In this document: positions 1 through 10,818 of the stretch, piece by piece
Layout of the letters: each line of letters opens with the position of its first letter
How positions within the stretch are numbered: position 1 is the first letter of the stretch
Program-made: the position numbers and the translations under genes
Notes under the pieces: model-generated
The model's input: only the letters and a program-made list of their open reading frames with translations
The model's database searches: none
What the model was told of the DNA's origin: nothing
Assembly (NCBI GenBank): GCA_946479855.1
Contig: CAMLHL010000046.1
Coordinates: 1 to 23,822 of the forward strand
Length of the DNA stretch: 23,822 nucleotides
Source: an uncultured Pseudomonadota bacterium
GTDB taxonomy: Bacteria; Pseudomonadota; Gammaproteobacteria; Burkholderiales; Rhodocyclaceae
Direction: 5' to 3'

Positions 1-1795
<1,795 letters not shown>

Positions 1796-1802
1796 GTTAA
1801 AC

Positions 1803-1808
1803 TTTATA
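1803..1808 (-). promoter_or_regulatory. Candidate -10 box for uvrB (possible leaderless start)
   Basis: On the minus strand TATAAA ends 7 bp before the uvrB ATG, which would place transcription initiation at or beside the start codon. The hexamer 17 bp upstream (GACCGG) is a poor -35 match, so this is a weak call. It is supported mainly by the box itself and by the absence of a Shine-Dalgarno sequence. Confidence 0.3.
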
Positions 1809-1838
1809 GGTTTCTCATCGCATGGCCGGTCGGCTACG

Positions 1839-1851
1839 CGAACATTGTTCG
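1839..1851. repeat. 13-bp inverted repeat between uvrB and the aminotransferase gene
   Basis: CGAAC-ATT-GTTCG is an inverted repeat with five-base arms, or six if the A and T on either side of the central T are paired. It lies 44-56 bp upstream of the uvrB start codon and about 20 bp upstream of the aminotransferase ATG. It abuts a TATTAT hexamer at 1852-1857 that could be a -10 for the aminotransferase gene. Its position in a short divergent region makes it a candidate operator. The regulator is unknown. Confidence 0.4.
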
Positions 1852-1871
1852 TATTATTCCACGGAGTCTCT

Positions 1872-3080
1872 ATGTCCTCTTCGATCTTCGCTGCGGTGGA
1901 AATGGCCCCGCGCGATCCTATCCTCGGTCTGAATGAAGCCTTCAATGCCGATGCGCGCACCACCAAGGTCAACCTTGGCGTTGGCGTGTATTTCGACGAC
2001 AACGGCAAGATTCCGCTGCTGGGCGCCGTCAAGGCCGCCGAGGATGCCCGCGTCAAGGCAGCGCTGCCGCGCGGCTACCAGCCAATCGAAGGCAATCCGG
2101 CCTACAACACCGCCGTCCAGAACCTGCTGCTCGGCAAGGACTCGGCACTGATCGCCAACGGCCAGGTCATCACCGCCCAGGCTCTGGGCGGCACCGGCGC
2201 CCTGAAGATCGGCGCTGATTACCTGAAGCGCCTGAACCCGAACGCCAAGGTATACATCAGCGATCCGTCGTGGGAAAACCATCGCGCCCTGTTCGAATCG
2301 GCTGGCTTCATCGTCGAAAATTATCCCTACTACGATGCAGCCACCCGCGGCGTCAATTTCGACGGCATGAAGGCGTGCCTGAAGGGCCTGGACGCTGGTT
2401 CGGTCATCGTTCTGCACGCCTGCTGCCACAATCCGACCGGCGCTGACCTGTCGGATGCCCAGTGGGGCGAAGTCGTCGCCATCTGCCAGGAACGTGGCCT
2501 GGTGCCCTTCCTCGACATGGCCTATCAGGGCTTTGCCGACGGCATCGATGCCGATGCTGTCGCCGTTCGTGCCTTCTCGGCTTCCGGCCTGCAGTTCTTC
2601 GCTTCCAGCTCGTTCTCCAAGAATTTCTCGCTGTATGGCGAACGGGTTGGCGCCCTGTCCATCGTCACCGCCGGCAAGGATGAATCGGCGCGTGTGATGT
2701 CGCAGGTCAAGCGCGTCATCCGCACCAACTACTCCAACCCGCCGACCCATGGCGGCGCTCTGGTTGCCGGCGTGCTGGCATCGGCCGAACTGCGCCAGAT
2801 GTGGGAAACCGAACTGGCCGGCATGCGCGACCGCATCCGCGCCATGCGCACCGGTCTGGTCGACGCCATCAAGGCCCAGGGCGTCGCCCAGGACTTCTCC
2901 TTCGTCGCCCAGCAGCGCGGTATGTTCTCCTACACCGGCCTGACCGCCGCCCAGGTCGATCGCATGCGGGAAGAGTTCGGCATCTACGCCGTATCTACTG
3001 GCCGTATCTGCCTGGCTGCACTGAACACCAAGAATCTGGACTATGTAGCGGAGGCGATCGCTGCCGTTACCCAGGCCTGA
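1872..3080 (+). CDS. tyrB: Aromatic-amino-acid / aspartate aminotransferase (class I, TyrB/AspC type)
   Basis: This is a PLP-dependent cytoplasmic transaminase that moves amino groups between aspartate, tyrosine or phenylalanine and 2-oxoglutarate. The 402-residue product has the usual family length. Visible active-site elements are CCHNPTG (Asn near 187), FLDMAYQG (Asp near 215, Tyr near 218), the PLP-binding Lys in [14 protein letters not shown] (near 250), and the carboxylate-binding Arg in STGRIC (near 378). The long stretch [19 protein letters not shown] is typical of TyrB/AspC proteins. The reading frame is open for 33 codons upstream, but the start at 1872 is chosen because a GGAG lies 5 bases before the ATG and family homology begins here. 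The gene is monocistronic, divergent from uvrB, and ends at the bidirectional terminator at 3103-3129. The fold is certain; TyrB versus AspC specificity is not decided by sequence alone. Confidence 0.93.
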   Translation: MSSSIFAAVEMAPRDPILGLNEAFNADARTTKVNLGVGVYFDDNGKIPLLGAVKAAEDARVKAALPRGYQPIEGNPAYNTAVQNLLLGKDSALIANGQVITAQALGGTGALKIGADYLKRLNPNAKVYISDPSWENHRALFESAGFIVENYPYYDAATRGVNFDGMKACLKGLDAGSVIVLHACCHNPTGADLSDAQWGEVVAICQERGLVPFLDMAYQGFADGIDADAVAVRAFSASGLQFFASSSFSKNFSLYGERVGALSIVTAGKDESARVMSQVKRVIRTNYSNPPTHGGALVAGVLASAELRQMWETELAGMRDRIRAMRTGLVDAIKAQGVAQDFSFVAQQRGMFSYTGLTAAQVDRMREEFGIYAVSTGRICLAALNTKNLDYVAEAIAAVTQA

Positions 3081-3102
3081 TTGATCCGTTAATCGGTGTT
3101 TC

Positions 3103-3129
3103 AAAGGGCGGAACGTCGTTCCGCCCTTT
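3103..3129. terminator. Bidirectional intrinsic terminator between aminotransferase and AsmA-like genes
   Basis: A 12-bp perfect stem (AAAGGGCGGAAC / GTTCCGCCCTTT) with a 3-base loop is followed by a T-run on the plus strand and flanked by As, which read as Ts on the minus strand. It sits 22 bp after the aminotransferase stop and directly abuts the stop codon of the convergent AsmA-like gene, so it probably ends transcription from both sides. Confidence 0.88.
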
Positions 3130-4824
3130 TTATTTGCGGGTTGTTGCGTTCAGATCAGGCAAGGTTCCGTAGATGCGAACCGCCACCTGCTGGCTCGACA
3201 CTGAGGTCTGCAAGGTAACGGCCATGCTGCCATCGACCCGCCCAATACGTTCGGCAACGAACTGGCCAACAGCCGTGACCATACCGGCTTCCATGCGGAT
3301 ATCCTGCCCCACTACCTGTTTCGGGGTGATGCTGAGCGTCGAGCGCAAGCGGTCAAACTTGGTAGCCCCGCCCCTGACCTCGGACGAATTGCCGCGACGA
3401 GCCGCCTCACCAAGATCAACGCCATGAAGCATGCCGCGCGTCACTTCCGCATCCAAGACAGCTTCCGCATTGCGCCACAGGCTTTCCCAGTCTGCCCCCC
3501 GGGAGCGCAAGCGGAGCGTGCCGCTCAAGTCACCTTCGATATTCAGCGACGGCGCCAACTCCGCGCTAACCTTGCGACTATCCAGCCTGATCAGCATGCC
3601 TTCCCCTGCCATCGACAAACCGTTACTCCAGTCGAGCAGCCAATTGCCGCGAAGAATACCGCCAAGAAAAGTGGTATCCAGATTCTGGATGAGCAATTTA
3701 TCTTTTTTCAAGAGTCCTTTGGCTTGTAGTGAAGCGAAGGAAATCGTCCCCGCCCCGGGCTTCCAGGCACGCCCCTCGATACTCAGTGCCACCCCCAGGT
3801 TGCTGGGCACCGCATCCACAAGAAGGCTACGGTCAACTGTTTCAAAGAGGGCTTTTTCGATTCCTCCATCAGGGCGAAAGTTGATATCACCGTACATTTC
3901 GCTCAAGGCCAGATGGTCGCCGACCGTGACCTGCAATTTCTCGACGTGCACCTTATCCATGCCAATGCCGTCATTGCCAAGCACATGCCCGTTGAACACA
4001 GGCATGGCAACCAGAAGGTTGGCGGCCAGCGAGGCATCGATCACATCGATACGTGAAACTCGATGCGGTGCCTTGCCCAGCAGCGCGAACAGCGATGAAA
4101 TCCGGATTTCTGCAATCCTCCCGCCCGCCGGCGAACCAATCCGGAGCCCCGTCAATTTGAGATGTGGGCTGGGAAGCAGCGCGACGCCAACGCCGTCGAT
4201 CCTGACTGGTGCGTTGAACCACTGCGAGGCTACTGCCTCCAGATTCGGCTTGAATTGCTCATAAGGATAAAACAGCAGCGTGCCGAAAAGTGTTGCCAGG
4301 ATCGCAACGCCGCCAAGCATGGCCAGACGTAATCTTGAAAAACGACGCCCCCCGGTTGAGTCTTCGCTTTCCCGTGCCGGTTGCGGAATATTTGCCGGAG
4401 CAGCCATTTGCACCTCGGTGGCGGCCGACATTGGAAGGATGGGTTTACCGAAAGAAGAAAAATTGCTTGCCGCGCTCTGTCCTGCGATGGAGCCTGCCGA
4501 ACCTAACGTCCTTGGACCGAACGTCGAAAACTCCGAGAGCGCCGAGATGGTCTTTTCCTGAGCTTTCCGGCCGACTGCCTTTTTATTATCTTCCCAGATG
4601 GAGGCTGCCTCGAGGGCGGGCGCGATATAGCCCCCCTGCTCCAGTTCGTGCAAAGCGGATTCAACCAGCCGCGGATTGCCAATTTTGGTGGACAGTTCAT
4701 TCACGCTCAGTTTGCCGTCGACCTGGATCAGCACCATGCGTAGATTGCGCTGCACGACGCGGGTGCTCTGACGAACCGCTTCGTCGCCGGCTGGGGTTTT
4801 TGCGTAAATGAGATTGGAATCCAT
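3130..4824 (-). CDS. AsmA-like single-pass membrane protein with a cytoplasmic helical N-terminal domain
   Basis: The product has 564 residues. Residues 1-70 form a compact helical region (RVVQRNLRMVL, then DGKLSVNEL, ending LEQGGYIAP) that resembles a small winged-helix-like module seen at the start of signalling proteins in related bacteria; that likeness is from memory and was not searched. Residues 75-160 are a low-complexity Ser/Ala/Pro linker. One membrane helix lies at about 167-187 (MLGGVAILATLFGTLLFYPY). The remaining roughly 375 residues are beta-rich with an AsmA-like signature, including GDLSGTLRLRSRG and, near the end, GGATKFDRLRSTLSI. AsmA-family proteins act in the periplasm in envelope or phospholipid homeostasis. 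Inferred topology is N-terminus in the cytoplasm and AsmA part in the periplasm. A purine-rich AAGAAAAA precedes the ATG. The gene is monocistronic and divergent from tRNA-Asn. Molecular function is unknown. Confidence 0.72.
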   Translation of the reverse strand: MDSNLIYAKTPAGDEAVRQSTRVVQRNLRMVLIQVDGKLSVNELSTKIGNPRLVESALHELEQGGYIAPALEAASIWEDNKKAVGRKAQEKTISALSEFSTFGPRTLGSAGSIAGQSAASNFSSFGKPILPMSAATEVQMAAPANIPQPARESEDSTGGRRFSRLRLAMLGGVAILATLFGTLLFYPYEQFKPNLEAVASQWFNAPVRIDGVGVALLPSPHLKLTGLRIGSPAGGRIAEIRISSLFALLGKAPHRVSRIDVIDASLAANLLVAMPVFNGHVLGNDGIGMDKVHVEKLQVTVGDHLALSEMYGDINFRPDGGIEKALFETVDRSLLVDAVPSNLGVALSIEGRAWKPGAGTISFASLQAKGLLKKDKLLIQNLDTTFLGGILRGNWLLDWSNGLSMAGEGMLIRLDSRKVSAELAPSLNIEGDLSGTLRLRSRGADWESLWRNAEAVLDAEVTRGMLHGVDLGEAARRGNSSEVRGGATKFDRLRSTLSITPKQVVGQDIRMEAGMVTAVGQFVAERIGRVDGSMAVTLQTSVSSQQVAVRIYGTLPDLNATTRK

Positions 4825-4858
4825 GCTTGGTTTTTCTTGTTAAAAAGCCATCAAAAGC

Positions 4859-4887
4859 TTGACAGAAGCGCATTCTACCTCTAAAAT
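4859..4887 (+). promoter_or_regulatory. Sigma-70 promoter of tRNA-Asn
   Basis: TTGACA (4859-4864), a 17-bp spacer and TAAAAT (4882-4887) form a near-consensus promoter. Initiation is expected near 4893-4895, only a few bases before the tRNA. The discriminator after the -10 is GCGC, the GC-rich type known from stringently controlled stable-RNA promoters. An inverted repeat, GCGCATT (4868-4874) and AATGCGC (4885-4891), overlaps the spacer and the -10. Confidence 0.9.
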
Positions 4888-4899
4888 GCGCATCTCTGT

Positions 4900-4975
4900 T
4901 CCTCGATAGCTCAGTCGGTAGAGCGCCGGACTGTTAATCCGTAGGTCCCTGGTTCGAGCCCAGGTCGAGGAGCCA
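4900..4975 (+). tRNA. tRNA-Asn (anticodon GTT)
   Basis: This is a 76-nt cloverleaf with encoded CCA. Acceptor stem arms are TCCTCGA (4900-4906) and TCGAGGA (4965-4971), followed by discriminator G at 4972 and CCA at 4973-4975. The D-loop reads AGCTCAGTCGGTAGAGC, the anticodon loop is CTGTTAA with GTT at 4933-4935, and the T-loop is GGTTCGAGCC. It is a single tRNA with its own promoter and terminator, not part of a tRNA array. No integrase or attachment-site duplication was seen beside it. Confidence 0.98.
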
Positions 4976-4985
4976 GAATTATTTC

Positions 4986-5019
4986 ACAAAAAGCCCAGCC
5001 TTCCGGTTGGGCTTTTTGT
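4986..5019 (+). terminator. Intrinsic terminator of tRNA-Asn
   Basis: A 15-bp stem, containing one G-T pair, joins ACAAAAAGCCCAGCC and GGTTGGGCTTTTTGT around a TTCC loop and continues into a T-rich tract. It starts 10 bases after the tRNA 3' end. The A-rich left arm could also let it work in reverse. Confidence 0.9.
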
Positions 5020-5151
5020 TTTCTTGCCTTCTGCGCGCCACAGCTTTGTTTATTGCCGAGATCAGGATTTGGCATTGTCATGGGGTTTTCGCCTTTTGCT
5101 TGCCGGGTTCGGCAGTGCGCCGACGAACTTTTCGATATTTGATCTCTCTAC

Positions 5152-5180
5152 TTGTTCAGTAGGGTTGATGCGCCGATAAT
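5152..5180 (+). promoter_or_regulatory. Possible promoter of moaA
   Basis: TTGTTC (5152-5157), a 17-bp spacer and GATAAT (5175-5180) resemble a sigma-70 promoter with a good -10 and a poor -35. Initiation would fall near 5187, giving a leader of about 48 bases to the ATG at 5235 but under 10 to the alternative ATG at 5196. The rest of the 5020-5195 gap holds no recognisable gene, only a minor TGCCG/CGGCA hairpin at 5101-5114. Confidence 0.35.
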
Positions 5181-5234
5181 CGCCGATCGGACGTCATGTC
5201 TGTCTCTTGCAGACCGTCAACATCGTTGTTAGCC

Positions 5235-6308
5235 ATGCAAAACGAAACACTGAAGCCGGAAATCACGCCAGCAGGACTTGCCGAGTTCACGCCCAATGTT
5301 GCGATACCGGCGGCGGGTTATCGCGAAGGCACGCTGCTCGACAAGTATGGGCGACATATCACCTACGTCCGCCTGTCGATTACTGACCGCTGCGACTTCC
5401 GCTGTACTTACTGCATGGCTGAAGAAATGACCTTCCTGCCCCGTGAGGAAGTGATGAGTCTGGAAGAATGCCTGCGCGTGGCCTCTGTTTTTGTCGGACT
5501 GGGCGTGACCAAGCTAAGAATTACCGGGGGCGAGCCGCTGGTTCGCAAGGATGCGTTGTGGTTGATCGAGCGCCTGGGAGCCCTGCCCGGTCTGGAAAAC
5601 CTGGTCTTGACCACCAATGGCTCACAACTGGATCGCTTCGCCGCACCGTTGCGGGCGGCTGGCGTCAAACGCATCAATGTCAGTCTGGATACACTGAATC
5701 CGGAACGTTTCAGAAAAATTACGCGGATTGGCGATCTCGCCAAGGTGCTCAAGGGAATAGCTGCTGCACAGGCAGCCGGCTTCCAGAGAACCAAGCTGAA
5801 TGCGGTGATGATGCGTGGCACCAACGACGATGAGTTTGTCGATCTGGTCCGGTTTGCCGTCGACAACGAACTGGATATCTCCTTCATCGAGGAAATGCCC
5901 TTGGGTGAAATCCAGGGACGCAGCCACACCTTTATATCATCTGAAGAAACCAGGGAATTGCTGGGGAAACATTTCGAGCTGATCCCCTCTGCCGAGAACT
6001 CGGGCGGGCCGGCCCGCTACTGGCGAATTCCCGGCAGCGAATCACGCGTCGGTTTCATTTCTCCGCACAGCCACAATTTTTGTGATACCTGCAATCGGGT
6101 CAGGATCACCGCCAAGGGGGAGCTTTACCCTTGCCTCGGCCAGAATGATGCAAGCAATCTGCTTCCCATATTGCGCGCCAGCACTGACGATACCGGCTTA
6201 CGCCAAGCGATTGTGGCGAGCATGGGCATCAAGCCTTTCGGACACGATTTCACACAGCAGATGGATTCTCCGCAGGTGATCCGCTTCATGTCGATGACCG
6301 GCGGCTAA
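5235..6308 (+). CDS. moaA: GTP 3',8-cyclase MoaA (molybdenum cofactor synthesis)
   Basis: MoaA is a radical SAM enzyme. With MoaC it converts GTP to cyclic pyranopterin monophosphate, the first step of molybdenum cofactor synthesis. The 357-residue product carries the SAM cluster motif CDFRCTYC (Cys 53, 57, 60), the GGEP motif, and the second cluster in the C-terminal half (CDTC near 283-286 and Cys near 300), which binds the GTP substrate. It ends in the Gly-Gly tail typical of MoaA. An in-frame ATG at 5196 would add 13 residues. I prefer 5235 because the extra codons are AT-ending and rare for this genome (AGA, TCA, ACA, TTG, TTA) and MQNETLKPE looks like a normal N-terminus, but neither start has a strong Shine-Dalgarno sequence. 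No other moa genes are nearby. The next gene follows after 4 bp. Function is certain; the start is not. Confidence 0.95.
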   Translation: MQNETLKPEITPAGLAEFTPNVAIPAAGYREGTLLDKYGRHITYVRLSITDRCDFRCTYCMAEEMTFLPREEVMSLEECLRVASVFVGLGVTKLRITGGEPLVRKDALWLIERLGALPGLENLVLTTNGSQLDRFAAPLRAAGVKRINVSLDTLNPERFRKITRIGDLAKVLKGIAAAQAAGFQRTKLNAVMMRGTNDDEFVDLVRFAVDNELDISFIEEMPLGEIQGRSHTFISSEETRELLGKHFELIPSAENSGGPARYWRIPGSESRVGFISPHSHNFCDTCNRVRITAKGELYPCLGQNDASNLLPILRASTDDTGLRQAIVASMGIKPFGHDFTQQMDSPQVIRFMSMTGG

Positions 6309-6312
6309 CACC

Positions 6313-8232
6313 GTGCCAGCCAACAGTTTGCAGTTACGTCGGCCGAACTGGTCAGCATGGCTGCAAGGAAGCCGCAGAACACCCCTCTTCGCCCTAGGCG
6401 GTATATTGCTTATCGCGTTGCCGGCCTACCTGCTGGCACCAGGGCTGAGCAGCGGATTGCTGTTGCTGACCGTTCTTTCCGGCATCGCATTGATGATTTT
6501 CAACGAATGGCGCAATTTCCAGTCGATCAGCCGCGCCTACGAGATGGCCATGCTGGCTGCCCACGACGGATTCTGGGAATGGGACCCCCAGAGCAAGGAA
6601 CTTCGTGTCGGACAGCGATTGCTGCAAATATTGGGCTATCACGAGGATTTTCTGCCCGACACGCACGCTTGGTTACGCCTCGTTCACCCCGACGACGTTG
6701 CCAACTACAACCAGGCGGTCGCTCTGCACCTGAAGGGCGAGAGTGAGTATTTCTACTGTGAATACCGTGTTCTGGCCAGCGACAGCCTGTATCGCTGGAT
6801 CGCTTCGCGGGGCCTGGCGGTACGCGATAAATTCGGGCGTGCTTATCAGATGGTCGGTTCGGTCACCGACATTACGCTGCGGCGGAACCATCAGGAAGAG
6901 ATGGAATTTCTGGCCCGCCACGATAGCTTGACCGGACTGCCCAATCGCCTGCTTTTCGCCGAACACCTCAACGAAGCGATTGCTGCCGCCAGCAGTCAAA
7001 ACAGCCGCGTTGCCGTGCTGTTTTTCGATCTCGACCGTTTCAAGAACATCAACGACACCCTGGGGCACCGTGCCGGCGATCATGTCTTGCAACTGGTGGC
7101 TGAGCGCCTGCGCAACAACCTTCCGGACAATGCCCGCCTGTATCGCCAAGGCGGGGACGAGTTCATCGTGCTCCTGGCGCCCATAGCCAATGCCGAACTG
7201 GTCTTTGCTGCCGCAGGAACCATCAAGGATATCGTTGCGACACCGATCAACGGGGAGGAAAGTGATTTCTTCACCAGTGCCAGCATCGGAGTCAGTCTCT
7301 ATCCGGACAACGCCAGCGATGGCGAAACCCTGCTGCGCCACGCCGACACCGCAATGTATGAAGCCAAGGCGGCGGGCGGGAACACGATTCGGACCCACAC
7401 CCGACAGATGGACGAGCGCCTCGTCGCCCGGATGGGCCTGGAAATCCGTTTGCGCCGGGCGTTGCAGGAAAAACAGCTGGACCTCCATTTCCAGCCGAAG
7501 ATAGACACCGGCAACGGCCGGCTGGTTGGTGCCGAAGCACTGTTGCGCTGGCATGACGGCGAAAGACAGATATCGCCCGACCGTTTTATCCCGGTGGCCG
7601 AAGAAAGCGGGCTGATCCTGCCCATTGGCGAATGGGTCATCGACCGGGCGATCGCCCAGATTGCCGAGTGGCGCAAGCAATACGCCGATCCGGTGGCAGT
7701 TGCCATTAATCTCTCGCCGCGACAGTTCTGGCGGCCATCGGTCTCCCGCTACATCATCGACAGCCTGCACGCTGCCGGGATCCCCGCTTCCGCTCTGGAG
7801 GTCGAAATCACCGAATCCGTGCTGCTCGATACCGATGGCGGCTGCCTCGAAGAACTGAGGCAGTTGCGCGATGCCGGTATCCGCATTGCCCTGGACGATT
7901 TCGGGACGGGTTACTCATCCCTGTCCTACCTGCATCGTCTGCCTATCAGCACCCTGAAGATCGACCGCTCGTTCATCAGCAACCTGCCGCCCGCCAATTC
8001 CAGCGGCGGCAGCCAGCCACTGGTCTGCGCCATCGTCGCCATGGCCCAGAGCCTGTCGCTGGAAATCGTCGCCGAAGGGGTCGAAACCGAGGCCCAATAC
8101 GAATTCCTGAAATCACTGGGCTGCCACACGGTGCAGGGTTATCTGACCGGCAAACCGGTCAATGCCGCCGATTTTGCCGCCAATTTCCTGGTCGACCGCA
8201 GCCGTCAGAAAGAAGGCGCCCATCCGGCATAG
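6313..8232 (+). CDS. Membrane-bound PAS-GGDEF-EAL protein (c-di-GMP cyclase/phosphodiesterase)
   Basis: The protein has 639 residues and starts at GTG, 4 bp after the moaA stop, with only a weak GGCGG upstream. Two membrane helices lie at about 25-43 and 46-64, with almost no periplasmic loop. A PAS domain (about 75-192, with the W-WDP and LVHPDD elements) follows, then a GGDEF domain (RQGGDEF near 278-284) and an EAL domain (from about 388). GGDEF domains make c-di-GMP from GTP and EAL domains cleave it to pGpG. The RxxD product-inhibition site that should precede GGDEF is absent. The EAL domain keeps EALLRW, the Asn of INLSPRQF, EITES, DDFGTGYSS, LKIDRSF and EGVET, so it should be a working phosphodiesterase. 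Net activity cannot be read from sequence. The PAS ligand is unknown. It is probably cotranscribed with moaA. Confidence 0.93.
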   Translation: MPANSLQLRRPNWSAWLQGSRRTPLFALGGILLIALPAYLLAPGLSSGLLLLTVLSGIALMIFNEWRNFQSISRAYEMAMLAAHDGFWEWDPQSKELRVGQRLLQILGYHEDFLPDTHAWLRLVHPDDVANYNQAVALHLKGESEYFYCEYRVLASDSLYRWIASRGLAVRDKFGRAYQMVGSVTDITLRRNHQEEMEFLARHDSLTGLPNRLLFAEHLNEAIAAASSQNSRVAVLFFDLDRFKNINDTLGHRAGDHVLQLVAERLRNNLPDNARLYRQGGDEFIVLLAPIANAELVFAAAGTIKDIVATPINGEESDFFTSASIGVSLYPDNASDGETLLRHADTAMYEAKAAGGNTIRTHTRQMDERLVARMGLEIRLRRALQEKQLDLHFQPKIDTGNGRLVGAEALLRWHDGERQISPDRFIPVAEESGLILPIGEWVIDRAIAQIAEWRKQYADPVAVAINLSPRQFWRPSVSRYIIDSLHAAGIPASALEVEITESVLLDTDGGCLEELRQLRDAGIRIALDDFGTGYSSLSYLHRLPISTLKIDRSFISNLPPANSSGGSQPLVCAIVAMAQSLSLEIVAEGVETEAQYEFLKSLGCHTVQGYLTGKPVNAADFAANFLVDRSRQKEGAHPA

Positions 8233-8319
8233 CCGGCGGGAAGAGACTCCGGGAAAATCGGTCCCGGTTACGGGATCGAGGCTGCCATTCAACGCAGCAA
8301 GGAAAATTGCCCCACCCAT

Positions 8320-8343
8320 AAAAAAGCGACCCCACGGGGTCGC
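8320..8343 (-). terminator. Intrinsic terminator of typA
   Basis: Read on the minus strand, GCGACCCC and GGGGTCGC form a GC-rich stem with a minimal loop (7 bp around a 4-base loop, or 8 bp if fully paired), followed by six Ts. It lies 64 bp beyond the typA stop codon. The rest of the 8233-8407 gap shows no gene. Confidence 0.82.
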
Positions 8344-8407
8344 CTTTCGGTGGCTTCGCACCAGATCCCGGCTGGATCTGGCCGAAGCTGACTGCCGCTT
8401 GGGCAGA

Positions 8408-10249
<1,842 letters not shown>

Positions 10250-10279
10250 GGGGAAGACAGCCTGAAAGACAAAGGCGAT

Positions 10280-10288
10280 ATTCTAGCA
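10280..10288 (-). promoter_or_regulatory. Candidate extended -10 promoter of typA
   Basis: TGC-TAGAAT on the minus strand fits an extended -10 element and would start transcription about 25 bp before the ATG. No good -35 exists at 16-18 bp spacing; a small GCTGC/GCAGC inverted repeat occupies that area. Confidence 0.45.
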
Positions 10289-10406
10289 TCCCGTGCTGCG
10301 CCGCAGCATCCTTTGTTGCTTGTCAAGCGATTGATCGCGCAGAAAAACCTCTGCCCGACCGCGGGTGAACGAACAGATCAAGCCTCTCACTCGCAGGGCA
10401 AGAGTC

Positions 10407-10796
10407 TTATTCCGGCTTGTTGCGCATGAAATCGGCGGTATTGAAGAAATTGTCCAGCAGCTTGGCGCGAATTCCCTCCTCGATGCCGACATCTTCCATG
10501 GCCAGCATCATGCAGGCGACCCACTGGTCGCGCTCCTTGCTGCCGATGGCGAACGGCATGTGGCGGGCGCGCAAGCGGGGATGGCCGAACTTTTCGACGA
10601 ATAAATCCGGGCCGCCGAACCAGCCGGAAAGGAACATGTAGAGCTTGTCGCGCGAGCCTTGCAGGCTTTCGGGGTGCATGGCGCGCAATTCGGCGAACTG
10701 GGGTACGGTATCCATCAGTTCATAGAAACGCTCACAAAGCTTGGCGACGGCAGCGTCGCCGCCGATCTTTTCATAGGTGGTCGTCGTATTTTCCAT
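10407..10796 (-). CDS. Group II truncated haemoglobin
   Basis: This is a 129-residue haem protein of the 2-over-2 globin fold, group II (GlbO/trHbO type). It would bind O2 or NO in the cytoplasm. Diagnostic residues are the pair FY near 24-25 (Tyr B10), the segment FLSGWFGGP (56-63), the proximal His in RLRARHMPF (His79), and Trp at the G8 position in RDQWVACM (Trp92). The frame stays open upstream into ygiQ, but the start at 10796 has a GGGGAG site 10 bases before it and family homology begins at YEKIGG. It follows ygiQ after 22 bp, so the two are probably cotranscribed. The exact role (O2 delivery, NO detoxification or redox sensing) cannot be told from sequence. Confidence 0.94.
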   Translation of the reverse strand: MENTTTTYEKIGGDAAVAKLCERFYELMDTVPQFAELRAMHPESLQGSRDKLYMFLSGWFGGPDLFVEKFGHPRLRARHMPFAIGSKERDQWVACMMLAMEDVGIEEGIRAKLLDNFFNTADFMRNKPE

Positions 10797-10806
10797 GTTT
10801 GGTCTT

Positions 10807-10812
10807 CTCCCC
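10807..10812 (-). promoter_or_regulatory. Shine-Dalgarno site fixing the globin start
   Basis: GGGGAG on the minus strand, continued by AAG, lies 10 bases before the ATG at 10796. It sits in the 22-bp gap after the ygiQ stop codon and supports the short 129-residue globin over a longer read-through frame. Confidence 0.65.
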
Positions 10813-10818
10813 GGTTGA

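Noticed and set aside
1796..1871. Proteobacterial LexA box upstream of uvrB
   Set aside because: I saw no CTG-N10-CAG match in this region. The palindrome present is of a different type and is reported separately.
1854..3104. 416-codon minus-strand frame opposite the aminotransferase gene
   Set aside because: It is the shadow of a gene with complete PLP-enzyme motifs.
4900..4975. tRNA-Asn as an integration site for a mobile element
   Set aside because: There is no integrase gene nearby and no repeat of the tRNA 3' end elsewhere in the window that I could find.
10321..10326. TTGACA on the minus strand as the typA -35 box
   Set aside because: It is 35 bp from the TAGAAT -10, about twice the workable spacing, so the extended -10 alone was annotated.
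10338..10353. Hairpin GCAGA/TCTGC downstream of the globin gene as a terminator
   Set aside because: The stem is only 5 bp and no T-run follows on the minus strand.
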